Source of the DNA: UBA1206 sp045600105
GTDB taxonomy: Bacteria; Bacillota; Clostridia; Oscillospirales; CAG-382
Length of the DNA: 64,000 nt
Direction of reading: 5' to 3'
NCBI GenBank assembly: GCA_045600105.1
Contig: JAZRXG010000042.1
Location: 16,108-80,107 of the forward strand
Below, piece by piece: positions 1-8,939 of this stretch. Each line of letters starts with the position of its first letter. Within the stretch, counting starts at the first letter, position 1. The translations under genes and the position numbers were made by a program. The notes beneath the pieces are model-generated. The model did not search any database. It was not told where the DNA came from and saw only the letters and a list, made by a program, of their open reading frames with translations.

Positions 1-1
1 C

Positions 2-721
2 GCCGTTCTGTTCATCTACCGTTCGGGCAATTTTGACCCGTCGGTCTTTGCCAAAAACAAGGACGGTGCGAACGAGCTGCTTGATTTTTTTGAAAAATCG
101 TGTGTCAACGTCGGTTTTGAGCTTCAGACCGGCGACAAGCTCATCCAATGGGCGGCAAAGCATTTCAAAGCCGAAAAAGTCGAAATAACCGACAAGGCGC
201 TGTCTTTTCTGCCCGAATACTGCGGGACCGATATGTATATACTGTCGGGCGAGATAGACAAGCTCTGCTCGTTCTACAACGGAACGCCGCTAACCGAAAG
301 CGACGTGAAGAACGTGTGCTGCTCCAACAGCGACTACCGCCTTTACGACGTGGTCAACTGTCTGTCGTCGGGCAGCGTCAACCGTCTGAAAAGCGTTTAC
401 GACGGACTCGTCTGCGCCAAGACCGCGCCCGAAATGATACTCGGCACGGTTTCGGGATATTTCTGCGATATGCTCAGCGTCAAGACCGCTCTTGCCGAGG
501 GAGTCCCGCCCTCCGACGTCAAAAAAAAGCTCGGTATGCAGGACTGGCAGTACAACCGCATGGTGTCTTCCGTCAGAAACGTGTCGGCACTTTTCATCAG
601 CAACGCCATAAACGAGTGCCGCGAAGCCGACGCGGCAGTCAAGACGCACTCCTCGGACCCGTACGTAATGATAGAAATAATGCTTTTCAGGATATTGTCT
701 TATGGAAAGAAAAAAGCTTGA
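2..721 (+). CDS. holA: DNA polymerase III subunit delta (C-terminal part, 5' end outside window)
   Basis: The frame is open from the second base and ends at 721, so 239 residues are visible; the family is usually about 330-350 residues, so roughly the first 100 are missing. Delta is the clamp-loader subunit that opens the beta sliding clamp during replication. The visible part fits the AAA+-like middle and helical collar domain, including the segment LSGEIDKLCSF that usually lies between them. The assignment rests on overall pattern rather than on a catalytic motif, since delta has none. It overlaps the next gene by 20 bases, which suggests an operon with translational coupling. Confidence 0.78.
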   Translation, partial: AVLFIYRSGNFDPSVFAKNKDGANELLDFFEKSCVNVGFELQTGDKLIQWAAKHFKAEKVEITDKALSFLPEYCGTDMYILSGEIDKLCSFYNGTPLTESDVKNVCCSNSDYRLYDVVNCLSSGSVNRLKSVYDGLVCAKTAPEMILGTVSGYFCDMLSVKTALAEGVPPSDVKKKLGMQDWQYNRMVSSVRNVSALFISNAINECREADAAVKTHSSDPYVMIEIMLFRILSYGKKKA

Positions 722-1298
722 ACTCCGATACCCCGTTGTCGTCGAAGGCAAATACGACAAGATGCGGCTCGCGTCTTTCATTTCGTCGCCGATAATAACG
801 CTCGGCGGATTTTCGGCGTTTGGCAGCAAAGAAAAACTGACCGAGCTCAGGGTCTTCGGCAAAAACGGGCTCATTATACTGACCGACAGCGACAAAGCCG
901 GCGTTTTCATACGCGGAAAGCTCAAAGGGCTGCTCGGCGGCGCGGAGCTCATAAACGTCTACACGCCCGTCATCAGGGGCAGCGACTCAAGGCGGAACCA
1001 CGTCGTAAAGGACGGCGTCCTCGGAGTCGAAAGCGTTGACTCCGACCTGCTTTACGGTCTGCTTCTGCCGTTTGAAGGCGAAAGGAACGTTTCACCGTTC
1101 CTTACGAAAAGCGGAGCGTTCGCCGACGGGATATGCGGGCGCGAAAACAGCTCGGAAGTGAGAAAAGCGCTCTGCCGCGTCTGGGGACTGCCCGAAACGG
1201 TGTCGGCAAATATGCTCATAGACTATATAAATTGCTTCACGGACGAAAAGACCTACCGTGAGACGCTCAAAAACATCGATATGGAGTCAGATAAATGA
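702..1298 (+). CDS. Toprim-domain ribonuclease M5-like protein
   Basis: A 198-residue protein. Residues 11-70 form a Toprim fold: VVVEGKYD carries the conserved Glu (E15) and LTDSDKAG carries the DxD pair (D62, D64) that binds Mg2+. The downstream half resembles the DUF4093 region of RNase M5 (RnmV, about 190 residues), which matures 5S rRNA precursors. The ATG at 702 follows AGGA by nine bases inside the end of holA. The 3' end overlaps mtaB by four bases (ATGA), so holA, this gene and mtaB are probably one transcript. A generic Toprim protein is the alternative, and I have not named it rnmV because 5S processing is inferred from family only. Confidence 0.72.
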   Translation: MERKKLELRYPVVVEGKYDKMRLASFISSPIITLGGFSAFGSKEKLTELRVFGKNGLIILTDSDKAGVFIRGKLKGLLGGAELINVYTPVIRGSDSRRNHVVKDGVLGVESVDSDLLYGLLLPFEGERNVSPFLTKSGAFADGICGRENSSEVRKALCRVWGLPETVSANMLIDYINCFTDEKTYRETLKNIDMESDK

Positions 1299-2551
1299 AA
1301 ACCGTTTCATTCTGCGCGCTCGGCTGCCGCGTGAATCAATACGAGATACAAGCCCTGCGCGAGCAATTCATACAAAACGGATATTCCGTCGTTCCGTTCG
1401 GCAGGGAGTGCGATGTTGCCGTCATAAACACCTGCGCCGTCACGAAGGAAAGCGAAAAAAAGTCACGTCACACCGCGTCTTACGCGTCGAAGCACGCGTC
1501 AAAGGTGGTCATCACGGGCTGCTTTGCCGAGCTTTGCCGCAAAAGCGGCGCTTTTCCCAACAACGTCTATTATTGCGGCGGCTGCAGTATGCGTGACAAG
1601 CTGTTTGACGTGTGCGAAGGCAGGACGACCGCATACTCCGAAAAAACCGCCTACGAGCCGCTTTCGATAGGCAACACGGGGGCTCTCCCCAACGAACGGT
1701 TCCGCGCCTATGTCAAGATAGAGGACGGCTGCGACGGAAGATGCGCCTACTGCATAATCCCGTCGCTGCGCGGCAGGTCGTACGTGAGGGACGAAAGCGA
1801 CATAATCGAAGAGATAAAACGGCTTGCCGCCGTCGGCGTTTCGGAAATAATACTCACGGGCATCGAGGTGTCGGACTACGGCACGTCGTCCCTTTGCTCG
1901 CTCATCAAAAAAGCATCTGAAATTGACGGTATAAAACGCATCCGCCTCGGCTCACTCAACCCGAACACGGTCAGAGCCGAGTTCATCGAGTGCATCAGAT
2001 CAATGCCGAAATTCTGCCGTCATCTGCATCTGTCCGTGCAATCGGGCTGCACGAAGGTGCTGAACTCCATGAAACGCCCGTACAGCGCCGAAAAGCTGAA
2101 AAACGTCATCGCTTCCCTTTACCAAGAAATCCCGGAAATCATGTTGACTGCCGATATCATATCGGGATTTCCCGGAGAAAGCGAAGAGGATTTTGAAGAA
2201 ACGCTTGAATTCATAAAGCGGAGCCGTTTCATGCACGTTCACGCGTTCCCGTATTCGCCGCGTCCCGGAACGGTCGCCGCCGGGATGGACTGTCAGATCC
2301 CCGAGGATATCAAAAAAAGACGCAATTTAACGATAATCGAGGAATCCGAAAAAACAAAAAAAGAACTCGCCCTGTCGCTTGTGGGCAAACAGGTCGAGAT
2401 ACTGGTCGAAAAAAACGTTTCGTCGGTCTCATACGGTCACACGGACGGATTCATGGAAGCGAAGATCGAAAACTCGTCCGCGAAAACCGGCAGCTACGCC
2501 GTATGCACCGTGACGGGATTCGACGGCGTGCTTATCTGCAAAGAGGTGTGA
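1295..2551 (+). CDS. mtaB: tRNA t6A37 methylthiotransferase (MtaB type)
   Basis: A 418-residue radical SAM enzyme that adds a methylthio group to N6-threonylcarbamoyladenosine at position 37 of tRNAs reading ANN codons. The N-terminal MTTase domain has the three cluster cysteines C11, C47 and C76 (contexts LGCRVNQ, NTCAVT, TGCFAE). The radical SAM cluster is C146-x3-C150-x2-C153 in GCDGRCAYC. A C-terminal TRAM-like region follows. The LGCRVNQ start, in place of the GC-N motif typical of MiaB/RimO, favours MtaB. The length is normal for the family. It starts inside the stop of the upstream gene, and the next gene begins one base after its stop. Confidence 0.93.
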   Translation: MKTVSFCALGCRVNQYEIQALREQFIQNGYSVVPFGRECDVAVINTCAVTKESEKKSRHTASYASKHASKVVITGCFAELCRKSGAFPNNVYYCGGCSMRDKLFDVCEGRTTAYSEKTAYEPLSIGNTGALPNERFRAYVKIEDGCDGRCAYCIIPSLRGRSYVRDESDIIEEIKRLAAVGVSEIILTGIEVSDYGTSSLCSLIKKASEIDGIKRIRLGSLNPNTVRAEFIECIRSMPKFCRHLHLSVQSGCTKVLNSMKRPYSAEKLKNVIASLYQEIPEIMLTADIISGFPGESEEDFEETLEFIKRSRFMHVHAFPYSPRPGTVAAGMDCQIPEDIKKRRNLTIIEESEKTKKELALSLVGKQVEILVEKNVSSVSYGHTDGFMEAKIENSSAKTGSYAVCTVTGFDGVLICKEV

Positions 2552-2552
2552 T

Positions 2553-3590
2553 ATGAGTTACGGTTTCAAGGACGCTTTCCTTCCCGACGGCATCGTCGGA
2601 AGCGACGGCATCGGAGTCGGAAGGTTCAGAACGAACGACCCGACTGTATTCGGTCTTTTCAGGTCTTTCACCGAAAAAAAGGGCGGCTCCGAAGGCGTGG
2701 TCTATCCATACGAGCTCAACGTATTCACGCTCTTCAGGCATAAAAAGTGCTTTTTCCGTCCGACGGACGTGATATACACGGCAGACGAAATAACGTCGTT
2801 CAAAGACGCGTCGAAAAAAGCGTGCTTTCTGTCGGTCGGTCTTTACGAGCTGTTCGTTTCGTGCCCGTCGTTCACCGTCGACACGTCGCTCGTCGGCAGC
2901 TCCGACGTCTCTTCCCTTGCCGAAAGGCTGTATTTCGTAATTCCCGCGGCAAAAAAACGGCTTGTCAAAAAAATCTCGTTCTTCACGTCTGGGCTCAGAA
3001 AATGCGGCGTGGTAACGTCCGACGGTATGATACGCTTCATTGTGAACGGGGATGCCGAGGAATTTGAAAAATCGTCCGTTCCCGCCGAGCAGCCCGTTAC
3101 TCTCGTATCCCACGAAAACGGCAGCTTCAACGCCGGCTGCTTTGACGCGTTCGGCGAATATCTCGCAAAACTCACGAGATACGTCTTCCCCGCCGAATTC
3201 AGGTCGAGATCCGTCTTTAGTGACAAATTCACGTACAAGCTCGGCCGTCTTGCCGTATCGTCACGCATACCGTCAGACAAACGCCGCACTTTCGGCGGAG
3301 AAACGGGCGTGAATCACACGGGGTTCCACGTTTCGGTCATCCCGCTTCATACGGTCAACGGCATATTTCCGAGCGACTACGCGTTTTCGCTGCTCTCCGC
3401 GCTGAGGAACGAAGAAACGCTCCACAACTACTGCGTATTCAGCGCGTTCAGCGGCAGGCTTGAAGATTATGTAAACCGCCATCCCATTGAATCGGACAAT
3501 GAAACGGCTGTACCCCGATCGGACGGCGGATACGTTGTGATCATATCCGACACGCCGACGGCGTACAGCCATATAGGACGAATTATCTGA
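2553..3590 (+). CDS. unrecognised 345-residue protein
   Basis: I do not recognise this protein. It is 345 residues long, with no signal peptide, no transmembrane segment and no motif I can name. It is rich in Phe, Ser and charged residues and reads like a soluble cytoplasmic protein. The ATG at 2553 lies one base after the mtaB stop, with GAGG in the mtaB end as a ribosome site, so it is probably the last gene of the holA operon. It converges on the kinase gene at 3593 with only two bases between the stops and no visible terminator hairpin. The coherent translation and tight spacing support a real gene. Confidence 0.65.
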   Translation: MSYGFKDAFLPDGIVGSDGIGVGRFRTNDPTVFGLFRSFTEKKGGSEGVVYPYELNVFTLFRHKKCFFRPTDVIYTADEITSFKDASKKACFLSVGLYELFVSCPSFTVDTSLVGSSDVSSLAERLYFVIPAAKKRLVKKISFFTSGLRKCGVVTSDGMIRFIVNGDAEEFEKSSVPAEQPVTLVSHENGSFNAGCFDAFGEYLAKLTRYVFPAEFRSRSVFSDKFTYKLGRLAVSSRIPSDKRRTFGGETGVNHTGFHVSVIPLHTVNGIFPSDYAFSLLSALRNEETLHNYCVFSAFSGRLEDYVNRHPIESDNETAVPRSDGGYVVIISDTPTAYSHIGRII

Positions 3591-3592
3591 GT

Positions 3593-4657
3593 TTAATATT
3601 TTATGCCGTTGAGGATCGAGTACATCTCATCCCACTTTTCTTCCATATCGGCAACGAGTTTGAACTGCGTACGGGTCCGGACCAGATTGTGGTCCGGGCT
3701 TTTTATGCGGAAATAAACGTCGCCCTCGATATAGTCGGTGAGGAATCTGACGCCGCATTCGAGAGTCATGAGCTTAGCGCCCCAGGGGAGAAGCTTGATC
3801 TCGTTTTCGGTGAGCGATCTGCCGCAGGCGGTAAGGAAGCCCTCGGCGTAGGTCTTGTAAAGAGACGGCACGAAGTTGACCTTGGAAAGGTCGCGTTCGT
3901 CTTCGGCGGCGCTGCTTGCGCCGAACCGGATGGAATCGCCGAAGTCGTTGACGGAAAGTCCGGGCATAACGGTGTCAAGGTCGATGACGCAGAGCGCTTT
4001 TCCCGTTTTTTCGTCAAGAAGGACATTGTTGAGCTTGGTATCGTTATGAGTGACGCGGAGAGGTATCTCGCCTTTGGCAAGGGCGTCAACGCAGACGTGA
4101 GCGTCGGCTTCGCGGTCAAGCGCGAACTTGATCTCATTGAGCACGTCCTTGACTCTGCCGCATTTGTCCGCTTCGATCGCCTTGCGGAATTTGCGGTATC
4201 TGTCGGGAGTGTTGTGAAAATCGACTATCGTTTCGTGGAGCTTGGAAGCGTCAAAATCGGCAAGGCTGCGCTGGAACATACCGAATCCGTACGCGCTCTC
4301 GTAAAAATCGCTTTCTTTTTCGACTTTTTCAAGGCATACGCTGCCCGTTATGAAGTCGTAAATTCTCCAATAGCAGCCGTTTTCGTCGTTGTAGAAGTTC
4401 TTGCCGTCAACGGTTTTGATAACGGTCATCGCCTCACGCGGGTCGTTCGCCTTGGAAGCGATGTGAGCGCATACGGCAGCCACGTTCTCCATGAGAAGGT
4501 CGGGACGCTTGAATATGTTGTGGTTGATCTTCTGCAGAATGTACTTTCTGCCGTCGTCGCATACGACGAGATACGTTTCGTTGATATGTCCGTTGCCGTA
4601 GCGTTCGCAGCTTACGGGAGTCGACTCAAGGCGGAATTTGCTTAAAATTTCTTTCAT
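3593..4657 (-). CDS. nahK: N-acetylhexosamine 1-kinase (NahK-like)
   Basis: A 354-residue kinase of the aminoglycoside phosphotransferase fold. It follows the bifidobacterial N-acetylhexosamine 1-kinase along its whole length: RVTHNDTKLNN contains the catalytic Asp (D206), IDLDTVMPG the metal-binding Asp (D226/D228), and NDFGDSIRFGAS and LVRTRTQFKLV are family hallmarks. NahK phosphorylates GlcNAc or GalNAc at C1 with ATP, feeding amino-sugar salvage. It is the last of four genes on the minus strand; the start lies four bases after the glycosidase stop, with GAGG as ribosome site. The glycosidase next door would supply the free amino-sugar. The exact sugar preference cannot be read from sequence. 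Confidence 0.88.
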   Translation of the reverse strand: MKEILSKFRLESTPVSCERYGNGHINETYLVVCDDGRKYILQKINHNIFKRPDLLMENVAAVCAHIASKANDPREAMTVIKTVDGKNFYNDENGCYWRIYDFITGSVCLEKVEKESDFYESAYGFGMFQRSLADFDASKLHETIVDFHNTPDRYRKFRKAIEADKCGRVKDVLNEIKFALDREADAHVCVDALAKGEIPLRVTHNDTKLNNVLLDEKTGKALCVIDLDTVMPGLSVNDFGDSIRFGASSAAEDERDLSKVNFVPSLYKTYAEGFLTACGRSLTENEIKLLPWGAKLMTLECGVRFLTDYIEGDVYFRIKSPDHNLVRTRTQFKLVADMEEKWDEMYSILNGIKY

Positions 4658-4661
4658 TTTT

Positions 4662-6362
4662 TTACCTCGTGATGATTTTTATAAGTTTATCGCAAAGCTT
4701 TTCGTAGTCGGGAACGGACACGGAAAGCATTTTTTCTTTTTCAAGCACGGCTTCCTCAGTGAAGAACGTCGTGACGTCGCTCGTGGGCATCACGCAGGCG
4801 TAAACCTCGTTCATTTCTTCGTCCGTTGCTTTTTCTTTTGCCATGCAGATGAGTTCGTAAAGCTCGGACGCGAAGCGCATTGCCTTGTATCTCACCGAAA
4901 GGAGGGGCTTGCCGTTACGCGACGGATAGACGAAGTTGATGTCGCCCACCGGGAAATTGGCGTATTTGATGCTCGTTCTCGGGTCGTCGGTGAGAACGGT
5001 GTAGTTCCAGCGAAGGAATCCGTCAAAGCCCATGAACGCGGTCAGCACGGGCAGGAACAGCGTTTCGCAAAGCTCGCTTCTGACGAACGTGTTGGGATAA
5101 TGCGGCCAGCAGCAGACGTACCAGAGGAAGCGCTTGCCTTCCATGCCGAAATAGGAACGTATCACGTCGTACTGAGAGCAGACGCCCGAAATGAACGGAA
5201 CGAAGTCCGAAATGACGTCCTTGAACTCGGCGATGAATTCGGCGTGATTGATGGCGGTCTTGAAGCGGAAACGCGGCGCGTTTTTGTGAAGTCTGCCGAC
5301 CGACCTGCGGAACGCTTCGACGTCACCGGGTTCATCGGCGGCGATACGCACGATGTCGATGAGCTTTTTGCGGACGAAGTATCTCTCAAGTGCTCTGACG
5401 TAGCAGTCGATATCGGACGCCTTGCTCATGAATTTATAGGTCGAGGTCGCTTCGTCGTAGTATCTTATCCTTATTCCGTCGGGGTAACGCTTTGCGGGCT
5501 TGGGGAAAGCCGCGCCCGACCAGATATTGGCGAGTCCGTAAACGGAGATCTCGCTGTTGATGCCGTATCTGAAGCAGAGGTCGATGTAGCGCTGCATGCT
5601 CGTGTAATCGTAAACGAAACGGCCGTTTTTGCGTTTTGTGACCCTGATCATCGAATATTCGAACATATTCGCCTTTTCGAGGACGCTTATGCAGCTCTGA
5701 CCAGACCAAGGGATCTCGGACGCGATGACCGTGACGGCTTTCTGACCGAGGTCGGCAAGCGTCCTGACGTAGCCTTCAAGGACCGCGAAATGCTCGTCAC
5801 TGAACATGGGCACCTCATGCTTGCGCGCGAGGTTGGACGAATGCTGCCACAGATCGAGGTAGTATCTGAAATCCTTTCCGTCGGGCAGCGTGACGTCGAT
5901 TACGTCGAGCTTCACTTTGCTCTTCGACCATTCGGCTTCGTCGCTGAACATATAGCTTGCGTAGGTGTTTATTTCGATATCCCCGCTCACGCTTTCGCCG
6001 TCGACGTCTATGTCTGCCCAAAGAGCGGCGGGCTTGTTCGCGGTAAGTTCGATAAATCTGTCTTCAAGCAGTATGTCGCATGCCGCGGGAAGTCCCGCGT
6101 CGTCGGGGATATATCCCTCGGGATAAACGCTGACCTTATTTGCGCTCTTTATGTCGAGACGGTAAGACGTGCAGCTGCACACCTGACGGAAATAAAGCGT
6201 GCCGTCGGTGCGGATGACCGAGTCTTCGTCGGAAAGCGCGATTATCTGAAACGCCGCCTTGCGGTTTCTGACCGTTCTGACAACGTTTATCTCGCGTATC
6301 GAATCGAAATCGGTGTTTTCTCTGAGTTTGAAAAGGCAATCGGTAATTTTGATCTTCAGCAT
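4662..6362 (-). CDS. GH123/DUF4091-type glycosidase (putative N-acetylhexosaminidase)
   Basis: A 566-residue protein of the DUF4091/GH123 group. A beta-rich N-terminal half (about 1-160) is followed by a TIM-barrel-like part beginning with LDLWQHSSNLARKHEVP, a hallmark of the family. The adjacent pair D343-E344 in IAADEPGD matches the Asp-Glu pair used by GH123 enzymes for substrate-assisted catalysis on beta-N-acetylgalactosaminides. No signal peptide is visible, so it probably acts inside the cell on imported oligosaccharides. It sits three bases after the FAD enzyme, with AAGGAG before the ATG, and directly before nahK, which would phosphorylate the released sugar. The exact specificity is inferred. 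Confidence 0.75.
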   Translation of the reverse strand: MLKIKITDCLFKLRENTDFDSIREINVVRTVRNRKAAFQIIALSDEDSVIRTDGTLYFRQVCSCTSYRLDIKSANKVSVYPEGYIPDDAGLPAACDILLEDRFIELTANKPAALWADIDVDGESVSGDIEINTYASYMFSDEAEWSKSKVKLDVIDVTLPDGKDFRYYLDLWQHSSNLARKHEVPMFSDEHFAVLEGYVRTLADLGQKAVTVIASEIPWSGQSCISVLEKANMFEYSMIRVTKRKNGRFVYDYTSMQRYIDLCFRYGINSEISVYGLANIWSGAAFPKPAKRYPDGIRIRYYDEATSTYKFMSKASDIDCYVRALERYFVRKKLIDIVRIAADEPGDVEAFRRSVGRLHKNAPRFRFKTAINHAEFIAEFKDVISDFVPFISGVCSQYDVIRSYFGMEGKRFLWYVCCWPHYPNTFVRSELCETLFLPVLTAFMGFDGFLRWNYTVLTDDPRTSIKYANFPVGDINFVYPSRNGKPLLSVRYKAMRFASELYELICMAKEKATDEEMNEVYACVMPTSDVTTFFTEEAVLEKEKMLSVSVPDYEKLCDKLIKIITR

Positions 6363-6365
6363 TTT

Positions 6366-7964
6366 TTACTCCTTACCGCGGTCCGCGATATACGCCTCCG
6401 CGCACTTTATTCCGTCCGACGCCGCCGACATAATGCCGCCGGCATAACCGGCGCCTTCGCCTGCGGGGTACAGACCTTTTATTGAAGCTTGAAATGTATA
6501 TTCGTCTCTCACGCACCTTACGGGGCAGGTACTGCGGCTTTCGACGCCGGTCAGCACCGCGTCGGAAGACGCGAATGACGGTATTTGTTTGTCCAAGAGA
6601 CGCAGTCCATCGCGAAGCGTTTCGCACACGAAGGGCGGCAGCAGCTCGTTCAGGTCGCTCCCCGTGACTCCGCGCGGATAGGTGGGTCTTACGTCGCCGA
6701 AGGATGTCGTCGCTTTTCCGCGAAGGAAATCGCCGACGGTCTGCGCCGGAGCCTTGTACCCTCCCCCGCCGAGTTCGAACGCCTTCTTTTCGAGTTTTCT
6801 CTGAAATGAAACGCCGTCAAGCGGGCTGTCCCCGCCGATATCGGCTTTTTCAACGCTTACGAGAAGCGCCGAATTGGCGTTTTCGCCGTCGCGGGAATGA
6901 TAGCTCATTCCGTTGGTGACAACGCTCCCCTCCTCGCTCGTCGCCGCCACGACGCTTCCGCCGGGGCACATGCAGAACGTGTAAAGCGCCCTGCCGTTCG
7001 GCGTATGAGCGACCGCCTTGTATTCGGCATTCGGGAGTCCCGGTTCGTTTCTGAACTCGTGATAGCGGGCCTCGTTTATGGCTTTTTGCCTGTGTTCTAT
7101 CCTCACGCCGACCGAAAACGGCTTCTGCTCCATTTTTATGCCCTTTGAGTAGAGCATTTCAAAGGTGTCGCGCGCGGAATGTCCGATGCAGAGGAAGACC
7201 GCGTCGGTCTCGAGCCTCTCGCTTCCGTTGACGCAAACGGCTTTCACGCCGTCGGCATCGGCTTCGATATCGGTGAGCTTACTCAAAAAGCGGAAAGTCC
7301 CGCCGAGCGATTTTATTCGTTCGCGCAGTGTTTTGATGACGTTGCGGAGCAGGTCGGTGCCGATATGCGGGTGCGAGAGATAAAGTATCTCGTCGGGTGC
7401 GCCCGACGCCACGAACTCCTCGAGCACGTAGGCGCATCTGTTGTCCCTGTCCTTGATGAGCGTCGTCAGCTTACCGTCCGAAAACGCGCCCGCGCCGCCC
7501 TCGCCGAACTGTATGTTGGACTCCGTGTCAAGCCTTCCCGACGCGTTGAAAAGCGCGACTTTTTCGGCTCTGGTGTCCATTTCGTCGCCGCGCTCCAAAA
7601 TGATGGGCGAATACCCGCACCTTGCAAGCATCAGAGCACAGAATATACCCGCGGGGCCGAAGCCGACTACCACGGGACGCAGTCCCGTCTTTCGGGTGAC
7701 GGTCGGAAAAACGTATTCTTTTTTTACGAAAGGATATATTATCTCGCCTTTTGCTTTCGCCGCGAACTTCTTTTCGTTCTTCAGCTCGACGTCGGCATTC
7801 ACTATCCAGCGCAGCGTTTTTCCGCGTCTGGCGTCGAGCGACTTGGAACTCATCTTAAGCGACAGTACGTCGCCGTCGGTGCAGCCGAACACGTTTTTGA
7901 CGGCGCAAAGCAGGTCTTTTTCATCAAAAGACGGAGCAAAAGCGAGATTTTTGACTCTTATCAT
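6366..7964 (-). CDS. FAD-dependent dehydrogenase (COG2509 type)
   Basis: A 532-residue flavoprotein. An N-terminal domain of about 95 residues precedes the Rossmann dinucleotide motif VVGFGPAGIFCAL (GFGPAG at 101-106). Further FAD contacts are FGEGGAGAFSDGKL and, near the end, LYPAGEGAGYAGGIMSAASDG, as in the uncharacterised FAD-dependent dehydrogenases common in Clostridia. The substrate is unknown. The start overlaps the stop of the upstream isomerase-like gene by four bases (ATGA), so it is translated from the same mRNA, but a link to amino-sugar use is not obvious. The fold is certain; the role is not. Confidence 0.85.
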   Translation of the reverse strand: MIRVKNLAFAPSFDEKDLLCAVKNVFGCTDGDVLSLKMSSKSLDARRGKTLRWIVNADVELKNEKKFAAKAKGEIIYPFVKKEYVFPTVTRKTGLRPVVVGFGPAGIFCALMLARCGYSPIILERGDEMDTRAEKVALFNASGRLDTESNIQFGEGGAGAFSDGKLTTLIKDRDNRCAYVLEEFVASGAPDEILYLSHPHIGTDLLRNVIKTLRERIKSLGGTFRFLSKLTDIEADADGVKAVCVNGSERLETDAVFLCIGHSARDTFEMLYSKGIKMEQKPFSVGVRIEHRQKAINEARYHEFRNEPGLPNAEYKAVAHTPNGRALYTFCMCPGGSVVAATSEEGSVVTNGMSYHSRDGENANSALLVSVEKADIGGDSPLDGVSFQRKLEKKAFELGGGGYKAPAQTVGDFLRGKATTSFGDVRPTYPRGVTGSDLNELLPPFVCETLRDGLRLLDKQIPSFASSDAVLTGVESRSTCPVRCVRDEYTFQASIKGLYPAGEGAGYAGGIMSAASDGIKCAEAYIADRGKE

Positions 7965-8803
7965 TGTTTGCTTATCTCGAAAGTGACGGGACGAACGCGG
8001 TTTTCGAGGCAGACGTGGTTTGCTTTGACGTCGGACGCGGTTATGTCTCTGGATCTTTCGATCTTATGTCCGACCTTGAGCGGGTTGATCTCGTAAAGGA
8101 TGGGGCCGCAGTAGCCTATCCCGTCGAGGCAGTCGAAAAGCTCGTTCCAGTCGATGCCGCCTTCGCCGGGGAGCCAATGGCGCTCGTCAACAAAGTTGTA
8201 GTCCGAAACGTGGGTGGTTATTATCTTGCTTCCGACGTTACGGATGAAATCGGGTATCTTTTCGCCGAGCAGATGGTTGGTGTCAAAGCAGACGCGGAGT
8301 CTGTCGTCGGCGGAAACGAGATCGAGAAGCTCCTTGCTGCGGTTGCCGAGGCAGGTCCTCGGGAGGTCTTCGACGGCGATGGTCGAGCCGAAGGAAGCCG
8401 CGTATCCGGCAAGCTCGGCAAGCGATTTTTTGGAGGCCGCGAGTCTCGCGGGTCTGTCGGGATCGGCAATGGGTTCGCCGCTCGCGTGGATGACGAACAG
8501 GTGAACGCCGCATTCGGACATCATACGTATGAATTTTTTCTGATACTCAACGGCAAAAACGCGTTTCTCTTCATCCGTCGCGGAAACGTCGTAAAGCTCG
8601 AACGGGCCGAATCTGAGATGAAAGCTGTTGATGCGAAGTCCCGCTTCAGCCGCCTTGCGCGTTACTTTTTCGGCGTCGAATTCATCGAATTCCTTGTCAC
8701 GCGGGGAAAGCTCGAGGCAGTCGATGCCGCTCTTTTTGAATTCGGGATAAGACGCGATGATATCGTCGCCGACGGGACGTGAATAGCCTGTTTCGCGTTT
8801 CAT
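7961..8803 (-). CDS. sugar phosphate isomerase/epimerase-like TIM barrel protein
   Basis: A 280-residue protein of the xylose isomerase-like TIM barrel superfamily (AP_endonuc_2 type), whose members isomerise or epimerise sugars or inositols with a divalent metal. Likely metal ligands lie in VEDLPRT, CFDTNHL, TTHVSDYN and the late YEINP strand, in the usual order for this fold. No signal peptide. The ATG at 8803 has a strong AAGGAG ten bases upstream. It is the first gene of a minus-strand operon leading through the FAD enzyme and glycosidase to nahK. The substrate cannot be assigned; an inositol or hexulose derivative is possible. Confidence 0.8.
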   Translation of the reverse strand: MKRETGYSRPVGDDIIASYPEFKKSGIDCLELSPRDKEFDEFDAEKVTRKAAEAGLRINSFHLRFGPFELYDVSATDEEKRVFAVEYQKKFIRMMSECGVHLFVIHASGEPIADPDRPARLAASKKSLAELAGYAASFGSTIAVEDLPRTCLGNRSKELLDLVSADDRLRVCFDTNHLLGEKIPDFIRNVGSKIITTHVSDYNFVDERHWLPGEGGIDWNELFDCLDGIGYCGPILYEINPLKVGHKIERSRDITASDVKANHVCLENRVRPVTFEISKQ

Positions 8804-8838
8804 AATGGATCTCCTTATTTGTCATAATTTACATTGCC

Positions 8839-8867
8839 ATATTATCACAAGCGTGTCAAAAAATCAA
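8839..8867 (-). promoter_or_regulatory. weak candidate promoter of the isomerase-FAD-GH123-nahK operon
   Basis: On the minus strand, TTGATT (8862-8867) and TAATAT (8839-8844) are 17 bases apart, each matching the sigma-A consensus at four of six positions. A perfect TTGACA (8854-8859) lies between them but has no -10 box at proper spacing. Confidence 0.35.
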
Positions 8868-8900
8868 GTAAAAAAGCAAAGCAAACGCACAAAAAGCAAA

Positions 8901-8926
8901 GCAGACCCGCAAAAGTGCGGGTCTGC
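8901..8926 (-). terminator. terminator after solute-binding protein gene
   Basis: A perfect 10-bp stem GCAGACCCGC/GCGGGTCTGC with a six-base loop lies 14 bases after the stop at 8940. On the minus strand it is followed by a T-rich run (TTTGCTTTTTG). Confidence 0.8.
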
Positions 8927-8939
8927 CGAAAAATTCAGT

